Under the pieces are notes generated by a model. The model saw only the letters and a program-made list of their open reading frames with translations. It ran no database searches and was not told where the DNA came from. Shown here piece after piece: positions 23,293 through 30,692 of a stretch of 35,883 bases of DNA (positions are counted from its first letter, which is position 1; every line of letters starts with the position of its first letter). The position numbers and the translations under genes were made by a program. This DNA comes from CAYNYM01 sp049366815. GTDB taxonomy: Bacteria > Desulfobacterota > DSM-4660 > Desulfatiglandales > HGW-15. Location of the stretch: positions 1 to 35,883 of the forward strand of contig JBMNCO010000224.1 in the NCBI GenBank assembly GCA_049366815.1, written 5' to 3'.

Positions 23293-25161
23293 CTAGAAAT
23301 CTTTAAAATCCTCTTCCATTGGGATGACCTGATCGGGTCTGACCTCGTTTGCGCCTTTGGCCGCTATATTCTTTATGCTCGCCGCTTTGTTCGGAACTAA
23401 CTGTCGTGCAGGTGCCTTTGAAGGTTGCGTGGCTCTCCCTAAAATGCGCTCCCCCTTTTTGTTTGAAGTCCCTCCAACAATCATCACCAATTCGCCCACG
23501 AATTTTTTCATTTGAAGGGCCTGTGCATTCATTTCCTCGGAGGCACTGGCGTTCTCTTCCGCATTGGCCGCATTCATCTGGACGACCTTGTCCATCTCAT
23601 TAACGGCCAGATTGACCTGTTCAATCCCTGAAGCCTGTTCTTTTGAGGCCTCGGCAATTTCAGCGACAAGTTCACCGACTTTCGAAGAACTTTCCTGGAC
23701 CTTGCTGAAGGCATCGTTCGTCTTGCCCACGATTTCTGAACCGCTCTGGATCTTCTTGACCGTTCCATCGATAAGGTCCGCGGTATTTTTTGCGGCGCCG
23801 GCCGCCCGTATGGCAAGATTTCTCACTTCATCGGCCACCACGGCAAATCCCGCCCCCGCTTCTCCGGCCCGGGCAGCCTCAACTGCGGCATTCAGCGCAA
23901 GGAGATTGGTCTGGAAGGCTATCTCATCGATTGTTTTCACGATCTTTTGTGTCTCTTCGCTCGCCTTTGAGATCTCATTCATGGAGGTGTTCAGTTCCTT
24001 CATGGACTCATTGGCCAGGTTGACGACTTCGTGAACGACTTTCATGAGACTGTCCGATTCGTTCGCATTGGAGGCGTTCTGTTTTGTCATTGCAGCCATC
24101 TGTTCCAATGAAGACGAGGTCTCTTCGAGGGAAGCCGCCTGCTCGGAAGAGCCCTCAGCCAGAGACTGGCTGGCTGAGGAGACTTGTTCGGACGCCGAGG
24201 CCACCTGTTCTGAAGCATCCCCCAAGCCGGTTGAGATCCGGGATAGTAGCTTTGAGATGGAAGTCGCGAAGAAAAAGCTCGTGAGAATGCCCACAAAAGA
24301 GGTGATGAGGATGATGGCCAGAATGGTCATGAAATAATCTTTAATCTTGTCGAAAAAGGCTTCGTTGTTACGGAGGGTAGCACTGTTAATGCCTTCAATA
24401 CATCTTTCAATTTCGGCAAAGATGGCTTTTTGGCTGGCCTCCGTTGCCTCCATATTCTTTATATATTGAAGTGTGAGTTCTCTGATCTTGATGATCAATT
24501 TTCTCGATTCAATCGGCATTTGTTCGAAAGGAGTCCCCGCCAATTGTTTCACGTCCTTTTCAACATTGGTGAGTGCGGTATCCAGGAAGGTGAGCATTTT
24601 GTCCTTTGCCTTCAAAGTCTCTTTCAACCGGCCGAACAGCACCTGCACATGGTAGTTTGAAGTTGTGTTGATATTGGCCCCGACAATTGTAAGCCTTTCA
24701 AGGACTGTAACCTCTGAACGGGCAGATTCATCCACCAGTTTCTCCGTGACCTGTTTGATGTAGTTGTCGGAGATATTGATGGAAGAGGCGGTGAGTTCCA
24801 TGACCTGTGTCTCGATATCACTGTTCATTTTTCTGAGGTCGTTTATTTTTAATACATCCTTCCACAATTGTTCGAATTCCGTGGCCAGACCTTGATCTTT
24901 CAGTTCCGCCAGTACCTTTTCGTATCCGGCATTGAGGTCTGTAAAGGATATCTCCTTGTTGATGTATCCTTTTATGTCGAGCGCGACCTGCCTGATATTT
25001 TCCGATAAATTGAGCGAAGCATTCTGTTCATTCGCGATCTTCTTTATCAAGGCATTGGAGCTTACAAAGAAAATGGTGACCGTTACCAGCAGCAGCAAAA
25101 ACAAGAGATTTGGCAAGAGAATTCTGTGTTTTAGTTTTAGCCTTTTGATAAAATCCTTCAT
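23293..25161 (-). CDS. Methyl-accepting chemotaxis protein, copy 1
   Basis: A 622-aa chemoreceptor. Membrane helix 1 lies at ~15-33, a helical extracytoplasmic ligand domain at ~34-285, and membrane helix 2 at ~286-312. The signalling region follows almost at once: there is no recognisable HAMP domain between ATSISKLL and the SASEQVSSASQ coiled coil. The signalling hairpin tip is intact (DEIAFQTNLLALNAAVEA, then ARAGEAGAGFAVVADEVRNL). The tail ends PMEEDFKDF, an acidic/aromatic end seen in delta-type receptors and possibly a tether for adaptation enzymes. ATG 25161 is chosen because the longer frame to 25206 would start at the expected transcription start of the sigma-28-like promoter, and AAAGGGG lies nine bases before 25161. 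The signal is unknown; no flagellar or che genes are in the window. Confidence 0.93.
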   Translation of the reverse strand: MKDFIKRLKLKHRILLPNLLFLLLLVTVTIFFVSSNALIKKIANEQNASLNLSENIRQVALDIKGYINKEISFTDLNAGYEKVLAELKDQGLATEFEQLWKDVLKINDLRKMNSDIETQVMELTASSINISDNYIKQVTEKLVDESARSEVTVLERLTIVGANINTTSNYHVQVLFGRLKETLKAKDKMLTFLDTALTNVEKDVKQLAGTPFEQMPIESRKLIIKIRELTLQYIKNMEATEASQKAIFAEIERCIEGINSATLRNNEAFFDKIKDYFMTILAIILITSFVGILTSFFFATSISKLLSRISTGLGDASEQVASASEQVSSASQSLAEGSSEQAASLEETSSSLEQMAAMTKQNASNANESDSLMKVVHEVVNLANESMKELNTSMNEISKASEETQKIVKTIDEIAFQTNLLALNAAVEAARAGEAGAGFAVVADEVRNLAIRAAGAAKNTADLIDGTVKKIQSGSEIVGKTNDAFSKVQESSSKVGELVAEIAEASKEQASGIEQVNLAVNEMDKVVQMNAANAEENASASEEMNAQALQMKKFVGELVMIVGGTSNKKGERILGRATQPSKAPARQLVPNKAASIKNIAAKGANEVRPDQVIPMEEDFKDF

Positions 25162-25211
25162 CCGCGATACCCCTTTCTGTCTAGTTGATTGTTTGATGAC
25201 TAACATACGGA

Positions 25212-25239
25212 TAATCGGATGAGTTATGTCTTTTCTTTA
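25212..25239 (-). promoter_or_regulatory. Sigma-28 (FliA)-like promoter of chemoreceptor 1
   Basis: On the minus strand TAAAGAAA, 12 bases, then TCCGATTA, compared with the FliA consensus TAAA(GTTT)-N11-GCCGATAA. It is conserved base for base in the second copy. The expected start is ~25205, giving a ~45-nt leader to ATG 25161. Flagellar-class control is usual for chemoreceptors. Confidence 0.5.
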
Positions 25240-25260
25240 GCGCTATTTTGGGCTCACATG

Positions 25261-25333
25261 GAATGGAAATCGATTTTTGTGGACAAAGAAAGATCTGCTC
25301 AGTCAAGGAATTGACGTCTTGGTCGGATTTGAA
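25261..25333. repeat. Dispersed intergenic repeat, copy 2
   Basis: This segment aligns with 20191-20262 at roughly 80% by eye, with AGATCTGC and CTTGGTCGGATTTGAA conserved. It lies in the ~190-bp spacer between the two chemoreceptor units, right at the edge of copy 1. The rest of the spacer (25334-25452) shows nothing else. Confidence 0.6.
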
Positions 25334-25472
25334 ATGCGGGCCGTGGGCGGTCGGATAGGCATTTGTTCCCCTCCGTTTCCCAAGGCAAAGACGGGTCCGT
25401 TTCCAGGAACTATCTGATGGCCCCCCTGAAAGTGACCGTCGGCGAACGAAAGCGGTTCCGGATCACCAAGGG

Positions 25473-25502
25473 AAAGGCATGGCCGTTTCCGACCATGCCT
25501 TT
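25473..25502 (-). terminator. Terminator-like hairpin of chemoreceptor 2
   Basis: The same 10-bp AAAGGCATGG/CCATGCCTTT stem as after copy 1, 23 bp past the stop codon. Confidence 0.6.
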
Positions 25503-25525
25503 ATGAAAGTTGATTATGAGGGGAT

Positions 25526-27394
25526 CTAGAAGTCTTTAAAATCCTCTTCCATTGGGATGACCTGATCGGGTCTGGCCTCGTTTGCGCCTTTGGCCGCTAT
25601 ATTCTTTATGCTCGCCGCTTTGTTCGGAACTAACTGTCGTGCAGGTGCCTTTGAAGGTTGCGTGGCTCTCCCTAAAATGCGCTCCCCCTTTTTGTTTGAA
25701 GTCCCTCCAACGAGGATCACCAATTCGCCCACGAATTTCTTCATTTGAAGGGCCTGTGCGTTCATTTCCTCGGATGCACTGGCGTTCTCTTCGGCATTGG
25801 CCGCATTCATCTGGACGACCTTGTCCATCTCATTAACGGCCAGGTTGACCTGTTCAATCCCTGAAGCCTGTTCTTTTGATGCCTCGGCAATTTCGGCAAT
25901 AAGCTCACCGACCTTGGCAGAGCTTTCTTGAACCTTGCTGAATGCACCGTTCGTCTTGCCCACGATTTCTGAACCGCTCTGGATCTTCTTGACCGTTCCA
26001 TCGATAAGGTCCGCGGTATTTTTTGCGGCGCCGGCCGCCCGTATGGCAAGATTTCTCACTTCATCGGCCACCACGGCAAATCCCGCCCCCGCTTCTCCGG
26101 CCCGGGCAGCCTCAACTGCGGCATTCAGCGCAAGGAGATTGGTCTGGAAGGCTATCTCATCGATTGTTTTCACGATCTTTTGTGTCTCTTCGCTCGCCTT
26201 TGAGATCTCATTCATGGAGGTGTTCAGTTCCTTCATAGAGTCGTTGGCAAGCTTAACAACCTCGTGAACAACCTTCATCAGGCTGTCAGACTCGTTCGCA
26301 TGGGATGAGTTCTGTTTTGTCATCGCAGCCATCTGTTCCAATGAGGAAGAGGTTTCTTCAAGGGACGCCGCTTGCTCGGAGGAACCCTCAGCCAGAGACT
26401 GGCTGGCTGAGGAGACCTGTTCGGACGCCGATGCGACCTGTTCTGAAGCATCCCCCAATCCATTGGAGATCTTGGTCAGCAACTTTGAAATGGAAGTCGC
26501 GAAGAAAAAGCTCGTGAGAATGCCCACAAAAGAGGTGATGAGGATGATGGCCAGAATGGTCATGAAATAATCTTTAATCTTGTCGAAAAAGGCTTCGTTG
26601 TTACGGAGGGTAGCACTGTTAATGCCTTCAATACATCTTTCAATTTCGGCAAAGATGGCTTTTTGGCTGGCCTCCGTTGCCTCCATATTCTTTATATATT
26701 GAAGTGTGAGTTCTCTGATCTTGATGATCAATTTTCTCGATTCAATCGGCATTTGTTCGAAAGGAGTCCCCGCCAATTGTTTCACGTCCTTTTCAACATT
26801 GGTGAGTGCGGTATCCAGGAAGGTGAGCATTTTGTCCTTTGCCTTCAAAGTCTCTTTCAACCGGCCGAACAGCACCTGCACATGGTAGTTTGAAGTTGTG
26901 TTGATATTGGCCCCGACAATTGTAAGCCTTTCAAGGACTGTAACCTCTGAACGGGCAGATTCATCCACCAGTTTCTCCGTGACCTGTTTGATGTAGTTGT
27001 CGGAGATATTGATGGAAGAGGCGGTGAGTTCCATGACCTGTGTCTCGATATCACTGTTCATTTTTCTGAGGTCGTTTATTTTTAATACATCCTTCCACAA
27101 TTGTTCGAATTCCGTGGCCAGACCTTGATCTTTCAGTTCCGCCAGTACCTTTTCGTATCCGGCATTGAGGTCTGTAAAGGATATCTCCTTGTTGATGTAT
27201 CCTTTTATGTCGAGCGCGACCTGCCTGATATTTTCCGATAAATTGAGCGAAGCATTCTGTTCATTCGCAATCTTCTTTATCAAGGCATTGGAGCTGACAA
27301 AGAAAATGGTGACCGTTACCAGCAGCAGCAAAAACAAAACATTTGGCAAAAGAATCCGATGTTTCAGCTTCAGTCTTCTGATAAGATCTTTCAT
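25526..27394 (-). CDS. Methyl-accepting chemotaxis protein, copy 2
   Basis: A 622-aa chemoreceptor of exactly the same length as copy 1, differing by about 16 residues by my reading. Residues ~20-311, covering the ligand domain and both membrane-domain junctions, are identical, so both receptors should bind the same signal. Differences cluster at residues 4-19, at the signalling linker (TKISNGL versus SRISTGL), in the NSSHANE/NASNANE region, and near the C-terminus. The signalling tip and the DFKDF tail are unchanged. ATG 27394 is chosen: AAGGGGG lies just upstream, and the longer frame to 27460 would begin between the -10 and -35 elements of the promoter. It has its own promoter and terminator. 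Confidence 0.93.
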   Translation of the reverse strand: MKDLIRRLKLKHRILLPNVLFLLLLVTVTIFFVSSNALIKKIANEQNASLNLSENIRQVALDIKGYINKEISFTDLNAGYEKVLAELKDQGLATEFEQLWKDVLKINDLRKMNSDIETQVMELTASSINISDNYIKQVTEKLVDESARSEVTVLERLTIVGANINTTSNYHVQVLFGRLKETLKAKDKMLTFLDTALTNVEKDVKQLAGTPFEQMPIESRKLIIKIRELTLQYIKNMEATEASQKAIFAEIERCIEGINSATLRNNEAFFDKIKDYFMTILAIILITSFVGILTSFFFATSISKLLTKISNGLGDASEQVASASEQVSSASQSLAEGSSEQAASLEETSSSLEQMAAMTKQNSSHANESDSLMKVVHEVVKLANDSMKELNTSMNEISKASEETQKIVKTIDEIAFQTNLLALNAAVEAARAGEAGAGFAVVADEVRNLAIRAAGAAKNTADLIDGTVKKIQSGSEIVGKTNGAFSKVQESSAKVGELIAEIAEASKEQASGIEQVNLAVNEMDKVVQMNAANAEENASASEEMNAQALQMKKFVGELVILVGGTSNKKGERILGRATQPSKAPARQLVPNKAASIKNIAAKGANEARPDQVIPMEEDFKDF

Positions 27395-27444
27395 TCCGTG
27401 ATTCCCCCTTCTATCCAGTTGATTAGCAAAGATTAGTATACGGA

Positions 27445-27472
27445 TAATCGGATGAGTCATGTCTTTTCTTTA
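27445..27472 (-). promoter_or_regulatory. Sigma-28 (FliA)-like promoter of chemoreceptor 2
   Basis: TAAAGAAA-N12-TCCGATTA on the minus strand, identical in both elements to the copy-1 promoter while the surrounding bases differ at several places. This supports functional constraint. Confidence 0.5.
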
Positions 27473-27494
27473 ACGTTATTTTGGGGTTCACATG

Positions 27495-27697
27495 ATCAAA
27501 GGGGAGCAAGTTGCAGGATTTCCCGAGATGGCGGATGCCTGGTTCCATGCACTGTAAAGACCTCTCGATATTTACTGGTGATCTTAGGAATTCAAGGTTT
27601 TGTTTAAAAGAATCGGAGTAGGTGGGGTCAGGATTTTCCGAATCATAATTATTTGGACAGAGCAGAGATTGAAAATGCTTGTCGCGGATAAGTTCGT
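27495..27697. other. Intergenic between the Mo operon end and chemoreceptor 2, nothing recognised
   Basis: About 200 bp without an ORF, RNA gene or obvious terminator. It is somewhat AT-richer than its neighbours around 27580-27680. Confidence 0.4.
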
Positions 27698-29362
27698 TTA
27701 GAGATCATGCCGGGTTCCCCAAGCCTCGTCGGCCTTCTGAAGCGCCCTGTTTTTGCAAGTCTGGCAGTAATAGATTCCCTGCGCTAATTCCTCGAATCCC
27801 GATTGTTTCAATTTCCCTTCAACCTTGGCAAGAAGCCTCTTTTTGCCGACGACCTGCCCGCAGCCTATGCATCTGGCCGATTCATCGTTTGCCTTGGTGA
27901 GAAAAAGGCCTTTCTTGAGCCTTGCCAGGTCCATGACCCGGTGGAGGGTAACGGCATCCTCGGGGCAGATGTCCACGCACTTTTTGCATCCCACACATTG
28001 GATGGCGGCATATTGGATCTGGCATTCGGGTCCTTCTTCGATCCTTAGTGCGCCTGCCGGGCAGTGCCTGGCACAGGCCCCGCATAGGCAACATTTTTCA
28101 TTATCTATTTGGATGTCAAAGAAAGGGAGCGAACTCTCCTCCTTCGCGGGATGCAGAAAACCTTTTTCCCCTCCCAGGGCGTCAAGGATGTGGACCAGAT
28201 TCTTCCTCGAATCAAAGGACATTTTTGTCGGATGCCGGTTCAGTGGGCTGGGGTCTTGTTGGGAGGAAAGGTCTTTTAGGATTTGTGGTAAGTCGTGTTC
28301 AGCTCCTTGATCGGATCCGAGAAACACCAGACGAGATGTGATGCCCAGGGTCTCGATCATCGTAATAAAGGAATCCATATGGTCCCTCCACGCCTTCAAG
28401 GCCTGCGTTTTCGGACAGGCTTTGTCCGGACAAAAGACCATTACGCCCTCAAATCCGAGCTCGAGAGATCGGAGCAGGAGCAAGGGCGTGAGGGACGCAA
28501 CGCAAGGCACCCTTACCGTTAAAGGGTTGAAAAGGGCGTGAGGGAAATCTCCTTTATCCTTTAGAAGCTCCTCTCTCCCCCGGTCACAGGTGAAAACCGG
28601 TAATCGATGGACCACTTGCATCCTGTCATCGGCCAGGGCATCCACCAGCCTCAGGGCCTGCAAAGCACTGAATGTGGGCACCTGGAGGGCGTCCACTGGA
28701 CAAACCGTTGCACAGAAGCCGCACTTTTTGCATTGATCCTCGAGGATATGGATTTTTCCCTTCCTGAACTCGAGTGCGTTGAATGGACAGAGGCGTATAC
28801 ACTCGCGACACGGGCTCCTGTCGGCGATGCATTTTTTTTCATCGATCACCGGGCTCTCTTCATAGTGGGCGACAATTTGGGCCGCCATGAGGGGAAGTCT
28901 CAGGAAACCGCGTCGAGTCAGCCTTTCCTTCCTGGTCCCCAAGACCTCCTTGAGCCCTGCCGCCTTGGCTGAAGGAGCGGTCTCAAAGGCCGCGCGCACC
29001 TTTTCTATATGGGCCTTGAGGATCAGTTTTGCAATTTCTGCGGCCTCGCGGGAGGATATGGGGACCGGTCCGAGAGCGGCCAGAATATCTGTGAATTCAC
29101 AGTAAAACAGAGGAATCTTCGCCCTCTCGAGAATCTCTTTGAAGAGGCCGATATGTCTTCTCTTGCTGCAACACGCAAGGACCAGGCCCTTGGAAGGTCT
29201 CTTTTTCAGGGGATCGGGACGGACGCACAGATCATCTGTGATGTCAACGAAGGCAACGCCCTCAAGCGCCGTGAGAAAAATTTTCAGCTCCCCCAGGTCG
29301 ATTCTCTGGTCGAGACCGCCCCGGCATCGGCACAGGATGACCCCGATATCCCCGGTCTTCAT
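27698..29362 (-). CDS. HdrA/MvhD-like multi-domain iron-sulfur protein of the Mo-enzyme operon
   Basis: A 554-aa fusion. Residues ~1-125 resemble the N-terminal domain of heterodisulfide reductase HdrA (GVILCRCRGG, later LACCSKRRHIGLF). A first pair of cluster motifs follows: Cys178/185/188/192 and Cys211/214/217/221 (CKKCGFCATVCP). Residues ~255-350 resemble the MvhD/FrhD-type hydrogenase iron-sulfur subunit (RVPCVASLTPLLLL, MVFCPDKACPKTQ). A second ferredoxin pair lies at Cys424/427/430/434 and Cys456/459/462/466. Two CxxC pairs (498/501, 533/536) end the protein like a zinc ribbon. I see no FAD motif, so it should move electrons, not bifurcate by itself. A Tat-like TRRGFLR motif sits internally at 149-155. 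ATG 29362 overlaps the torD-like stop (ATGA). It is the last gene of the operon. Confidence 0.85.
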   Translation of the reverse strand: MKTGDIGVILCRCRGGLDQRIDLGELKIFLTALEGVAFVDITDDLCVRPDPLKKRPSKGLVLACCSKRRHIGLFKEILERAKIPLFYCEFTDILAALGPVPISSREAAEIAKLILKAHIEKVRAAFETAPSAKAAGLKEVLGTRKERLTRRGFLRLPLMAAQIVAHYEESPVIDEKKCIADRSPCRECIRLCPFNALEFRKGKIHILEDQCKKCGFCATVCPVDALQVPTFSALQALRLVDALADDRMQVVHRLPVFTCDRGREELLKDKGDFPHALFNPLTVRVPCVASLTPLLLLRSLELGFEGVMVFCPDKACPKTQALKAWRDHMDSFITMIETLGITSRLVFLGSDQGAEHDLPQILKDLSSQQDPSPLNRHPTKMSFDSRKNLVHILDALGGEKGFLHPAKEESSLPFFDIQIDNEKCCLCGACARHCPAGALRIEEGPECQIQYAAIQCVGCKKCVDICPEDAVTLHRVMDLARLKKGLFLTKANDESARCIGCGQVVGKKRLLAKVEGKLKQSGFEELAQGIYYCQTCKNRALQKADEAWGTRHDL

Positions 29363-30009
29363 TGCAGTTCCCTGCAGAGGGCCTCAATGTAATCCGTATC
29401 CTGCAGGACGAAGTCCTCAGTCAAGTCGGCCAGGCCCCTGAAAAAAGATTGATCCGCGTTATCCCTGAGGCGTTCACAAAAGGCCGGCACCCATTTCTGA
29501 AGATGGGTCTTGCAGAATCTTTTTTGAGCCACCCTATATTTTTCAATGTCCGGTCCGTCATGCTGGAGGGCCTCTCCTTCCTTAAAGGACAGAAAGTGCA
29601 TGAATTCCAGTTCCAGCATAAGATGGTCCGGCGGTTCGGGGGACGAAGGCGAGGCGTCGAGGCCGAATTCATTGTAGAAATCCTCCACAGACAACTTCAC
29701 CTTGCCGGGATTATTTTTCTCCAGTTCGGTATAGGAAGATTCGAAAAGCGGGCAAGGGGGGCGGTAATCGAATAAACGCACATATTCCGCCTGTAGATCG
29801 GTGAGGGAAAGTCCGTCCAGGGCATCAAAGAGACCGTCAAGCTCCTTGATGGCGTCGAAATTTCCCGTGATGTCCAGGGCCTCAAAGGCCGATCGGATCT
29901 CCTCGACCTTTTTCTTCAATTCCTCGATCGACGATTGTTCGGGGTAGCGATACCATGACGCAATTTCCCTGTAACCCGTGCTCCTGAGAAAAGGATCTAT
30001 CGTTTTCAA
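29359..30009 (-). CDS. TorD/DmsD-family molybdoenzyme chaperone
   Basis: A 216-aa all-helical cytoplasmic chaperone of the TorD/DmsD/NarJ group, which holds the Mo-enzyme apoprotein and its Tat signal until cofactor insertion. Recognisable features are the LQAEYVRLFDYRPPCPLFES stretch, the EPPDHLMLELEFMHFLS helix and the HLQKWVPAFCERL segment. A TTG at 30009 is the best start: AGGAGG lies eight bases upstream, and the longer frame to 30114 runs through the preceding hairpin and into the ferredoxin gene. Its position between the Mo-enzyme genes and the HdrA-like gene identifies the catalytic subunit as its client. Confidence 0.88.
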   Translation of the reverse strand: MKTIDPFLRSTGYREIASWYRYPEQSSIEELKKKVEEIRSAFEALDITGNFDAIKELDGLFDALDGLSLTDLQAEYVRLFDYRPPCPLFESSYTELEKNNPGKVKLSVEDFYNEFGLDASPSSPEPPDHLMLELEFMHFLSFKEGEALQHDGPDIEKYRVAQKRFCKTHLQKWVPAFCERLRDNADQSFFRGLADLTEDFVLQDTDYIEALCRELQ

Positions 30010-30032
30010 GTGAATTCCTCCTTTCAGATTCG

Positions 30033-30067
30033 AGGGGACCCCGGCCCCAGGCGGGAGAGGGTCCCCT
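30033..30067 (-). promoter_or_regulatory. Stable intercistronic hairpin between the ferredoxin subunit and torD-like genes
   Basis: AGGGGACCC and GGGTCCCCT form a perfect 9-bp GC-rich stem around 17 nt, without a U-tract. It probably stabilises or tunes the upstream mRNA so that the structural subunits are made in excess over the chaperone. Partial termination is the alternative. Confidence 0.5.
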
Positions 30068-30082
30068 TTGTCAGGACGGAAG

Positions 30083-30688
30083 CTATCCGTGTCTGACCCC
30101 CCCGAGTCCTGCAATTTTGGAAAGCCCGTTCATGTTGCCGTAAAAGACCTTGGGCTTGGTTCCAAATTCAGGTGACAGGGGCTTTGCCTTTGTCTGACGA
30201 ATCATCTTTGAAACCTCACTGTCGGGATCATCAAGATCCCCAAAGATGATGGCATTGCCGATGCACCTCTCCACACACCAGGGCTGCTTGCCTTCGGCGA
30301 TCCTGTCCGCGCAGAAGTCGCACCCGTCCGCAACCCCTTTTTCCTCATTGATGTAGCGGGCATGATAGGGGCACGCCTCCACGCAGGCTTCACACCCGAT
30401 ACATTTTTTGGGGTCGTAGGCTATGAGACCGTTTTTCTCTTTGGTCAAGGCCTCTGCGGGGCAGACCGCGACGCAGGCCGGATCTTCGCACTGCATGCAA
30501 TGGACCGGAAGAAAATGTCTTCTGACTTTCGGATAGGTTCCGATCTCCGGCTCAATAAAGCGGAATCTGGAATATCGTTTTCCGCTTTCAAACTGATTGG
30601 GTATCTCATGCATGATTTTGCAGACCACGAAGCAGGTCCTGCAGCGGATGCATTTATCAAGATCAATGGCCATTCCGTATCTAGACAT
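30083..30688 (-). CDS. Four-cluster ferredoxin subunit (DmsB/PsrB/NrfC-like) of the molybdoenzyme
   Basis: A 201-aa electron-transfer subunit with the standard four [4Fe-4S] motifs, beginning with Cys13/16/19/23 (CIRCRTCFVVC), then HCMQCEDPACVAVCP, CIGCEACVEACP, and CDFCADRIAEG followed by CVERC. No membrane helix or signal peptide, so it would be exported as a partner of the Tat-bearing catalytic subunit (hitch-hiker). ATG 30688 is chosen because GGAGG lies eight bases upstream; the TTG at 30703 overlaps that site. It begins 4 bp after the catalytic subunit's stop. Confidence 0.92.
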   Translation of the reverse strand: MSRYGMAIDLDKCIRCRTCFVVCKIMHEIPNQFESGKRYSRFRFIEPEIGTYPKVRRHFLPVHCMQCEDPACVAVCPAEALTKEKNGLIAYDPKKCIGCEACVEACPYHARYINEEKGVADGCDFCADRIAEGKQPWCVERCIGNAIIFGDLDDPDSEVSKMIRQTKAKPLSPEFGTKPKVFYGNMNGLSKIAGLGGVRHG

Positions 30689-30692
30689 CGTG

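Larger units (their letters stand above)
23216..25260. repeat. Tandem-duplicated chemoreceptor unit, copy 1
   Basis: The unit includes the terminator, the whole coding region, the ribosome-binding site and the promoter of the first chemoreceptor. It matches 25453-27494. Within the coding region the two copies keep a constant offset of 2233 bp, so there are no indels. Outside the unit the sequences are unrelated. Confidence 0.85.
25453..27494. repeat. Tandem-duplicated chemoreceptor unit, copy 2
   Basis: Second copy of the unit at 23216-25260, in the same orientation. Base-identical blocks (26490-27268, and about 25948-26236) alternate with diverged ones. Confidence 0.85.
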
